From NCBI GenBank assembly GCA_021296165.1, contig JAGWAW010000034.1, forward strand, positions 1 to 11,226: 11,226 nucleotides of DNA, in the 5' to 3' direction. Position 1 is the first letter of the stretch, and every line of letters begins with the position of its first letter. This DNA is from Nitrosopumilaceae archaeon (GTDB lineage: Archaea; Thermoproteota; Nitrososphaeria; Nitrososphaerales; Nitrosopumilaceae). The notes under the pieces are model-generated. The model saw nothing but the letters and a program-made list of their open reading frames with translations. It did not search any database and was not told the DNA's origin. Position numbers and translations under genes: made by a program. Of this stretch, positions 1-5,703 are shown one piece after another.

Positions 1-256
1 TTCAGACCGGCCTCAGGCGGCACTGCACCCCGGCTGGTGTGGGCCGGGTGATCGGATCGAATTGTCCGCCACTATGCGTTTAGGCTCAATACCTGTCGAC
101 TTTTACCGACCGTCTGGTCTGATCCGCATGGCCTGACACGCCATATGGCCAGATCATGACTATACGTCTGCAAAAACTGCCATACCGACACAAAACCGCC
201 GCTTACGAGTTTTCTGGCATCGCGCTGAGCCTAAACACATACCCGCAGACCAGCGG
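1..256. other. Left edge, no firm gene
   Basis: This stretch lies downstream of the FAD oxidoreductase gene. I see no open frame of convincing length and no tRNA-like arm set. Its only notable structure is a long-arm inverted repeat, entered separately. It may be the intergenic end of a neighbour lying outside the window. Confidence 0.5.
74..240. repeat. Inverted repeat, 15-base arms with one mismatch
   Basis: The left arm ATGCGTTTAGGCTCA (74-88) matches the reverse complement of 226-240 (ATGTGTTTAGGCTCA on the minus strand) at 14 of 15 positions, including 11 consecutive bases. The arms face each other across 137 bases. Both arms begin with ATG and would encode M-(R/C)-L-G-S, but the resulting frames are only about 20-26 codons long. 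A few percent of windows this size could show such a pair by chance. Confidence 0.45.
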
Positions 257-1582
257 CTACGGCACCAGCCACTCCAGTATACGGGGGTGACACAGCAGGG
301 CGCTGTGGGCCGCCGAGTCGGTGCCGATGCCGTAGCTTATGGTGGAGTCCCCCACAAAGAAGAGACCGCCTATATGCGGGAGGGTGTGCGGCATCTTGGA
401 GCGCCAGACCAGGCCGGGCCTCTTGGCTGTTGCCTCTACAAACTGCCACACTCGCGGCCTCTCCCATATTATATGGTCTGAGAATCCCGGATATACACCC
501 TCAATGTCCCGCCGCATCTTGTCGGCCATCTCCCGCACGGCCCCGCCGTTGCCGGCCGTCCCGGCGCCCACCGGGGCCCCGGCGATCATCTGGTGCTCTC
601 CCGAAGGACACAGGGCAGGGCAGATGTTGGACGTCAGAAAGATGCCCTTGGCGGCGCCGTCCCCCACCGGGAATATTATGTGGCGCCGATCCAGGCGCCT
701 GTCTAGGGCAAAGTGGACCTCCACAACAGATGTGGCCTGGTTGAGGCGGTCCATCTCCGAGATTGTCCGCTCTCCCAGTTCCTCGCGCCCCACCAGTTTT
801 GCGGCCTGGTAGGCGGGAGCCGAGATCACCACGCAGTCCGCCCCCGCGAATTCCCCCTTGTCGTCCACCACTCCCCGTGTCCGGCCACCAAGCACCTCCA
901 CCCTGCGGACCGGTGAGGAGAGCCGAACCTCTCCGCCGCGGTCCCGAACGTACTCTGCCAGGATGCGGCATATCGAGTCATACCCCCCGCCGGCCGGGTA
1001 GGCGAACCTGCTGGTGCCACCCCGGAAAGGGTTTGCCCGGATTATGGTCCGGATGAACTCCCCCAGAGAGACGCGGCCGGGCACGTCCGCAAACGCCAGC
1101 ATGCACACGGCATCAAAGAACGCCCGTGTTCGCGAGTCCAGTCTTCCGGTCACGTCAGCCAGTGGCCTGTTGTCCAACCTCTCGGCGCCGCCCATGCTGG
1201 CAAAGGCCATGGGAAGCAGGAGGCGGAGGAGCTTGAGGCGGCTCCCAAACGGCACCAGAGTGAGCCCCAGAATCCCGGCTATGCCGGCCGGATATCGGTG
1301 GAACCGCCCATTGGAGTGGAATGCTATATCGGTGACGGCGGCAAGGTTGGCGCGCCTGACCACCCCCAGCGCGCGCAACACCCCGTACAGGGCGGACTTT
1401 TTGTAGAACGGCATGATGTGAAAGCCGTTGTCCAAGGTGTGGTTGCGGTAGGTCTCCGAGGCGGTGCGGCCGCCCACCCGGTTGTGCTTCTCCATCACCG
1501 TGACATTCACCCCACTCCTAACCAACAGGGCTGCGGTGCAGAGACCCCCTACCCCCGCGCCCACTATTATGGCGGACTTCAC
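257..1582 (-). CDS. FAD-dependent oxidoreductase, phytoene dehydrogenase/amine oxidase-like
   Basis: Predicted flavoprotein of 441 residues in the broad phytoene desaturase/protoporphyrinogen oxidase/amine oxidase superfamily (COG1233-like). The N-terminus carries the dinucleotide-binding fold: GAGVGG at residues 8-13, the ribose-binding acidic residue E31 about 20 residues on, then VGGRT at 36-40. A C-terminal FAD-contact segment (GLFFVGDS, then GIGTDSAAHSA) closes the protein, so both halves of the cofactor site are present. The frame stays open to a start at 1690, but I chose GTG 1582: it puts the Rossmann motif at the usual N-terminal position and lies 27 bases from a TATA-like ATTAAATAC. 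Substrate is unknown; isoprenoid or carotenoid desaturation, isomerisation, or amine or porphyrinogen oxidation are all possible. It has no operon partner within the window. Confidence 0.9.
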   Translation of the reverse strand: MKSAIIVGAGVGGLCTAALLVRSGVNVTVMEKHNRVGGRTASETYRNHTLDNGFHIMPFYKKSALYGVLRALGVVRRANLAAVTDIAFHSNGRFHRYPAGIAGILGLTLVPFGSRLKLLRLLLPMAFASMGGAERLDNRPLADVTGRLDSRTRAFFDAVCMLAFADVPGRVSLGEFIRTIIRANPFRGGTSRFAYPAGGGYDSICRILAEYVRDRGGEVRLSSPVRRVEVLGGRTRGVVDDKGEFAGADCVVISAPAYQAAKLVGREELGERTISEMDRLNQATSVVEVHFALDRRLDRRHIIFPVGDGAAKGIFLTSNICPALCPSGEHQMIAGAPVGAGTAGNGGAVREMADKMRRDIEGVYPGFSDHIIWERPRVWQFVEATAKRPGLVWRSKMPHTLPHIGGLFFVGDSTISYGIGTDSAAHSALLCHPRILEWLVP

Positions 1583-1604
1583 GGCATTTATTGCGCGTTT
1601 CGGT

Positions 1605-1613
1605 GTATTTAAT
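1605..1613 (-). promoter_or_regulatory. TATA box of the FAD oxidoreductase gene
   Basis: ATTAAATAC on the minus strand, centred about 27 bases before the GTG at 1582. This spacing predicts transcription starting at or next to the start codon, a leaderless mRNA. It argues against the longer frame starting at 1690, which would place the promoter inside the gene. Confidence 0.6.
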
Positions 1614-2188
1614 CCGGGGATTCCCCGTGACATGGTGCCAAGGCCGGACGGCCCCGGCCAGGCTGTGGCCGGGCGGACTATAGAGGACAACGCGTCACTG
1701 CCGCGGTGCAGAGGCAGTATGGTTCCGGCCGGGTATCAACAGCATGGCGCGTTGACATCGTATATGGTTCGATGGACCGCCTTCAAAAATTGAATTTTTT
1801 GCGTCGGAATGCGCATAATAGCCCGGCCGAATACAGCCACCTGAGTGCGCGCGGCTGGCCTGCCCGCTCTGGAATGTCGCCCGGCCGGAAGATGCTCAAC
1901 GCTCTTAAATTTGCATTTTGTACGGCATGGCCGGTGTGCTTGTCCCTCCGTTGTCGCATGCTCCGGGGACGAGCACTCCTGCGGTTTCCACGATGCGGGA
2001 TCGCGTCACTTCTGCCTACCCGGGATGCCACCCACCGTGTGCCCCGCCGTCCGACTGCCGCACACACGGACATACAAAATAATGCAAGTGCAGTGGTGGC
2101 CGCCCTGCTGGCCGCCGCGCCGTCTCACATGGTCGGTACATGCGACTCAGGGTGGCGCCCCAGGCCGGTGGGAGAGTGACGGGCCTGG
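1614..2188. other. Gene-poor stretch, possible small plus-strand ORF
   Basis: No firm gene. An AT-rich patch at 1783-1801 contains TTCAA-AAA-TTGAA followed by six T on the plus strand, which could act as a weak plus-strand terminator. A TATA-like TTAAAT at 1905-1910 lies 26 bases before GTG 1934, which opens an 81-residue plus-strand frame ending at 2179. That product is arginine- and proline-rich with no motif I recognise, so it may be a chance frame in G+C-rich DNA. Minus-strand frames here look equally unconvincing. Confidence 0.45.
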
Positions 2189-2545
2189 CTACCCGTCCGC
2201 CCGCATTCTATCCAGTGCATCACTGACACTGGACAGGGACCACCGCAGACGGTCTGCATCCTCCGGCCCGATTGTCCCGTCCCACCCATCCAAGACGACG
2301 CGGGCAGCCTCTGCTATGCCGTTGAGCAGCCGATAGTAGGGGTGATGCTCGGCGGCCGTATAGGACATCTCCTCGATATGGTCCAAGCCGTGGCGGGCCC
2401 TGTGCAGGGGCGACGCGTTCGGACCGTACACGCACATTATGTCTGCGTCCGGGTACCTCCCCCACCGGAGCGGTCCCCCACTCCGGCCCAAAGCTTCCTC
2501 CACCCTGCGGCACACCACGCCAAAGTCGTCGTTCGCTTCTGCCAT
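2189..2545 (-). CDS. Hypothetical protein, 118 residues
   Basis: I do not recognise the family. The product is small, soluble and rather acidic, without signal peptide or membrane segment. It begins MAEANDDFGVV, has a histidine- and tyrosine-containing middle (AEHHPYY at about 65-71), and ends in a probable amphipathic helix (RLRWSLSSVSDALDRMRADG). A tryptophan-glycine-arginine-tyrosine stretch near residue 28 and a single CVYGPN segment are the other recognisable landmarks. The ATG at 2545 is supported by GGTTATATCC centred about 26 bases upstream, so a leaderless transcript is likely. It is separately promoted, upstream of nothing co-directional for about 600 bases. An overlapping 97-codon frame on the same strand lacks promoter support and reads like a shadow. 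Confidence 0.72.
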   Translation of the reverse strand: MAEANDDFGVVCRRVEEALGRSGGPLRWGRYPDADIMCVYGPNASPLHRARHGLDHIEEMSYTAAEHHPYYRLLNGIAEAARVVLDGWDGTIGPEDADRLRWSLSSVSDALDRMRADG

Positions 2546-2566
2546 GGACTAGGCGTCACGCACCTC

Positions 2567-2576
2567 GGATATAACC
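2567..2576 (-). promoter_or_regulatory. TATA box of the 118-residue hypothetical gene
   Basis: GGTTATATCC on the minus strand, centred about 26 bases from the ATG at 2545, consistent with leaderless initiation. Confidence 0.6.
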
Positions 2577-2670
2577 TGCCGGATGCGCGGCGCGGGAAAT
2601 TGTCCGGTTTGATATGCTAGATTTGTCGCCGCGGCACCATCCGGCAGCAGGTGCGGATCGGTGGGGGGTG

Positions 2671-2690
2671 CGGGCGCAGGACCGCGCCCG
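2671..2690. repeat. G+C-rich hairpin downstream of the vWA gene
   Basis: CGGGCGC-AGGACC-GCGCCCG forms a perfect 7-bp stem with a 6-base loop, about 85 bases past the stop of the vWA gene. No T run follows on the minus strand, so it is not a typical archaeal terminator. It could be a 3' UTR structure or an incidental feature of G+C-rich spacer. Confidence 0.4.
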
Positions 2691-2774
2691 GGGCGGCTAG
2701 GCCAAGGCATGCATCTGGCGCGTCCCCGTTTCCCGGCAGTCCGCTTGGCGGCGCACCGACTCGGCCGCTCCCGG

Positions 2775-4604
2775 CTAACCGCCCGTATCGGGCATCATGC
2801 CCGCCTCAACCAGCAGGTGCAGTATGGCCGAGTCCATCTCGAGCGCACTGTCCCCGATAATGCCTGCCTCGGCATCAAAGTGCTCGGCGAACTCCGGCAT
2901 GGTATGGACGTACGGTCCGGTGACGGCCAGCGGCATGGACTGCCTCTCCCAGTGGCCCAGCCACGGCCACTCCGGCACAGGGAGCATCCAGCGGTCGTCA
3001 AAGTGCCTGTCATATTCCGTCAGGTCGGACATGGCGGCGCGCTGGTACACTATCCACGACTGCATCAGGTCGGCGTACGTGGCCAGCAGCACGCCCTTCC
3101 GGATGCCGTCGTTGTCGTACGACTCGTCGGTGAACGGCTCCACCACTGACTCCACGGCATGGCTTTCCCCGTCTACCGTGTCATATGACGCCCGCAGCGT
3201 GATGGGAGACGTGCAGTCCACGATGCACCTATCCTCCAGTTTTACCAGTATTATGCCTCCCCGGACCTCCCCGCCCACGCTGGCCGACGGGAAGAGCGTG
3301 TTCACGTGGAGTATGGTGCCGGTGGCGCGGTCCGCGTCAGGCGAGCCGTACACCCTGGATATCGCCCAGTCGTCCGACTGTATGGACAGCTCCAGGTCGA
3401 AGACCAGCGGCGTGACCATAAAGTCGAACTCGTCCACCATCCTTTGGTTGAACTCGTCGGCCGAGTGGACCGAGTAGTAGTTGGCGCCGCGCACCTTGCT
3501 GATCGCGTCTATGAGTTCGGTGTTAAAGTCCAGCCCCATTCCCACGAACGTCGTGTGTATTCCGGCGTCGGCGTTTGCCTCCACCATTCCCAGCAGGCCG
3601 CCGGGGCTGGTGTCACCTATATTCGGCATCGCGTCGGTCAGGAATATTATGCGGTTGGCCCTGCCGGACTCCTCGTGCCCGGCGAACAGTTCGGTGCCGG
3701 CCCGCATGCCCCCTTCCATGTACGTGCCGCCGTCCGGGTATATGCCCATTATGTTCCCCCTCAGCTCGCCGCGGTCGGTGCCGTTCATCGGCAGGAGCGG
3801 CCGCGCCACGTGCGGCCTGTCGTCAAAGAGTACGATGCCCAGCGTGTCGCCGGGGCCGAGCATGTCGATCAGTCCCGCCACCGCCCTGTTGGCCGCCGCC
3901 ATCTTGGTTGTGGACTCGAATCCTGGCCTTGCACCAGGGCTGTCATAATAGTATGATTCCAGCGTACCCGACATGGAGCCGGAGACGTCCAGCACCACGA
4001 CCAGATTAAGGTCGGGGCGTTCAAATTCGGCGGCCTTCAGGCCGGAGTCGAGGCCGACGGATAGCCACGCCTCCATGTCCCCCGACAGGGGATCGCGCGC
4101 CACCGCCCGGGAGTACGCCGGGCAGAACAGCTCGTCGCATGCGCGGTCCGAGCCGGTGTCAAAGTAATAGTCGTGGAATAGTCCTTCCGGCGTTATGTCG
4201 GTGGCCAGCGGCAGGTAGCCGTGCTCTATGTTGGCGCGGAAGTTGGCAACGTCCTGGGCGCCCCCGACGGACAGCCCCAGAGTAGAGTCTGCGGACAGCC
4301 CCTCTGTCATGGCCATGGACGTCTGCGGCTGTACGGTGCCGCCGCCGGAGCTCGTTGTACGGGCCACGGGGCCGTCCCGCGCCGCCTGCGGGCTCCAGAC
4401 GTTGGTATCCGCCGGCCAGACATCAAGGCCGAGATCTCCCAAGAATGCGACCGCCGCTGCGGACAGACAGACACGCTGGCCCCACAGTATGAAGAAATCC
4501 TGCCCCTCCGCGCACTCGGCGGGCTGCGCGTCGGCCAAAGCAGAGCCTGCATTGGCGGCTCCTGCCAGGGCGCCTGCGACAAGCAGTATGGCCAACGGGT
4601 GCAC
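2775..4604 (-). CDS. Secreted von Willebrand factor type A protein, YfbK-like
   Basis: Predicted exported 609-residue protein. Residues 1-26 form a signal peptide (hydrophobic ILLVAGALAGAA, then Ala-rich cleavage region). Residues about 113-150 resemble the N-terminal region of YfbK-type proteins (NFRANIEHGYLP, then a domain ending near HDYYFD). The vWA domain spans about 200-395 with an intact metal-ion-dependent adhesion site: DVSGS at 206-210, T294 in GGTYMEGG, and D324 in FLTDAMPN. A beta-rich C-terminal part (400-520) resembles the YfbK C-terminal domain. Cysteine pairs near 31/46, 155/161 and 460/464 may form disulfides outside the cell. There is no C-terminal anchor, so it is probably secreted or bound through partners. 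GTG 4604 was chosen because a TATA box lies 24 bases upstream. The role is likely metal-dependent protein binding at the surface; the ligand is unknown. Confidence 0.93.
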   Translation of the reverse strand: MHPLAILLVAGALAGAANAGSALADAQPAECAEGQDFFILWGQRVCLSAAAVAFLGDLGLDVWPADTNVWSPQAARDGPVARTTSSGGGTVQPQTSMAMTEGLSADSTLGLSVGGAQDVANFRANIEHGYLPLATDITPEGLFHDYYFDTGSDRACDELFCPAYSRAVARDPLSGDMEAWLSVGLDSGLKAAEFERPDLNLVVVLDVSGSMSGTLESYYYDSPGARPGFESTTKMAAANRAVAGLIDMLGPGDTLGIVLFDDRPHVARPLLPMNGTDRGELRGNIMGIYPDGGTYMEGGMRAGTELFAGHEESGRANRIIFLTDAMPNIGDTSPGGLLGMVEANADAGIHTTFVGMGLDFNTELIDAISKVRGANYYSVHSADEFNQRMVDEFDFMVTPLVFDLELSIQSDDWAISRVYGSPDADRATGTILHVNTLFPSASVGGEVRGGIILVKLEDRCIVDCTSPITLRASYDTVDGESHAVESVVEPFTDESYDNDGIRKGVLLATYADLMQSWIVYQRAAMSDLTEYDRHFDDRWMLPVPEWPWLGHWERQSMPLAVTGPYVHTMPEFAEHFDAEAGIIGDSALEMDSAILHLLVEAGMMPDTGG

Positions 4605-4624
4605 GTCAAGTAACGCTGCACACC

Positions 4625-4631
4625 CTATAAG
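4625..4631 (-). promoter_or_regulatory. TATA box of the vWA gene
   Basis: CTTATAG on the minus strand (within TTCTTATAGGG), centred 24 bases from the GTG at 4604. This is at the short end of the spacing seen in the window but still compatible with a leaderless start. Confidence 0.5.
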
Positions 4632-4983
4632 AACATGCGAATGGCGGGCTGTTTATCAGCGCCTGCACCATGCACGGCCCCACACGCCACGCGGCGCCCC
4701 GCTGTCCCCATATGTGGTACAACCAGGCTGCACTCGGCCCGGGAGACCGGCAGGTGTATCAGGCGCCGATAACTCAGCAACCCACCGTCTTTGGCCTGGC
4801 CGCAATTCCATGTGGATATGGTGCGTCTGGATCAGTACATGGATACATACTACACCAGACTAACAGATGACTCCTGTACCAACGGTGGCCAACTCATGGA
4901 TTATTCCGCGCCGCGTCGGCCAATCTGCCGGCGGGCAATCCGGCGTACCGATCACGACAATTTCCCAAAGCGTACGAATATCG
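4632..4983. other. Divergent spacer between vWA and S25e genes
   Basis: This separates two divergent promoters. A 66-codon plus-strand frame (4670-4870) exists, but it lacks a TATA box at the right distance and has no recognisable domain. Another frame from 4791 runs on through the S25e gene out of phase and is a shadow. I see no RNA gene here. Confidence 0.5.
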
Positions 4984-4990
4984 TTTATAA
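4984..4990 (+). promoter_or_regulatory. TATA box of the S25e gene
   Basis: TTTATAA centred about 30 bases before ATG 5017. It predicts a very short or absent leader. Only a start at 5017, not the earlier in-frame ATG at 4867, lies downstream of it. Confidence 0.65.
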
Positions 4991-5016
4991 GAGGACCGTC
5001 CCCGCCGCCCCGTATA

Positions 5017-5319
5017 ATGGCCTCCAAGAACAAGCCGGCGGCTCAGGCCCGCTCCAAAGCATCCAAGCCGTCCAAGGACTCCAAGAAGGACAAGGGCCAG
5101 GGCCCTCTCAAGGCAGAGATTGTGGTCGCACTCACCGAAAAGCAGGCGGCCAAGCCCCTCAAGGGTGCCAAGGTCATCACCGCCCAGGAGCTGGCCAGGC
5201 ACACCGGCGTAAAGATCTCGGCGGCCAACGCGTACCTCAAAGCGGCCGTGGGGAGCGGGTCCGTAAAGCGGGTTGGCGGCTACAGCGGCCACTGGCTGTA
5301 TCAGGTAGTCTCCTCGTAG
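5017..5319 (+). CDS. rps25e: 30S ribosomal protein S25e
   Basis: Small-subunit ribosomal protein of 100 residues, a family present in archaea and eukaryotes but absent from bacteria. The first 30 residues are a lysine/serine/alanine-rich tail (KPSKDSKKDKGQG), typical of the flexible RNA-contacting extension. Residues about 50-98 form the winged helix-turn-helix: VITAQELARHTGVKISAANA, then LKAAVGSGSVKRVGG and a closing strand HWLYQVV. The frame is open back to 4867, but the extra 50 residues look unlike the family and the TATA box at 4984-4990 fixes the start at 5017. It is the only firm plus-strand gene in the window, and its last 19 bases overlap the 3' end of the opposing gene. Confidence 0.93.
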   Translation: MASKNKPAAQARSKASKPSKDSKKDKGQGPLKAEIVVALTEKQAAKPLKGAKVITAQELARHTGVKISAANAYLKAAVGSGSVKRVGGYSGHWLYQVVSS

Positions 5320-5699
5320 ATATCCACCGCATCCCCCGGACCCACCGTCCTGAGAATGCCCGCATCCCCCTCCATGGCGCCTATGAGTGCCATAGGCTTC
5401 TTGGTGGAATACGGCCCGGTCACAAAGCATATGCACCGCTGCCCGGGCAGGAACGCCACGTCCCCCGCGTGAAACTCGGTGCGCCCCCGCTCCAATCCCG
5501 ACTTTATGTCCGTATTGACGTACGTCATGTTGCCCGATACGTGGGCGTTTCCCCGTATGGGCAGCGCGTCCAGAATCAGGCGCACCGTGCGGGGCGCCAA
5601 GTGCCGCTTCAGCCGCAGCCGCACCATCCGGCCGGAGACCGTCAACACTATGTTTTGGTATGAGAGGGTCCGGCCCTCCAGTATGCGCTCGCGCGACAA
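5301..5699 (-). CDS. Cyclophilin-like domain protein (TM1367/DUF369 family)
   Basis: Predicted cytosolic 132-residue beta-barrel protein of the cyclophilin-like family typified by Thermotoga TM1367. The most telling segment is AGDVAFLPGQRCICFVTGP (about 77-95), matching the family pattern GDV-x-(Y/F)-x-P-x-G-x-x-(L/I)-C-(L/F)-F-x-G, followed by ALIGAMEGDAGILRTVGPGDAVDI, which matches the family's closing strands. True cyclophilin active-site residues are not evident, so prolyl isomerase activity should not be assumed; function is unknown. It starts at TTG 5699, four bases after the ppdK stop, with only a weak GGGA-like site upstream, so translation is probably coupled to ppdK. A slightly different start is possible. 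Its 3' end overlaps S25e by 19 bases. Confidence 0.85.
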   Translation of the reverse strand: MSRERILEGRTLSYQNIVLTVSGRMVRLRLKRHLAPRTVRLILDALPIRGNAHVSGNMTYVNTDIKSGLERGRTEFHAGDVAFLPGQRCICFVTGPYSTKKPMALIGAMEGDAGILRTVGPGDAVDIYEETT

Positions 5700-5703
5700 T
5701 CGT

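Noticed and set aside
50..70. Possible tRNA T-arm (ATTCGATCC on the minus strand)
   Set aside because: The flanking bases do not form a 5-bp T stem and no anticodon or acceptor arm can be placed.
1583..1690. 36-residue N-terminal extension of the FAD oxidoreductase frame
   Set aside because: It would place the TATA-like element inside the gene and push the Rossmann motif away from its usual N-terminal position; the extension has no family-like sequence.
2671..2690. G+C-rich hairpin as terminator of the vWA gene
   Set aside because: No T run follows on the minus strand, which archaeal termination normally needs; kept only as an inverted repeat.
4867..5016. 50-residue N-terminal extension of S25e
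   Set aside because: It crosses the S25e promoter and is unlike the family; ATG 5017 follows the TATA box at the correct distance.
4791..5663. 290-codon plus-strand frame
   Set aside because: It runs out of phase through S25e and antisense to the cyclophilin-like gene, both well supported, and has no domain.
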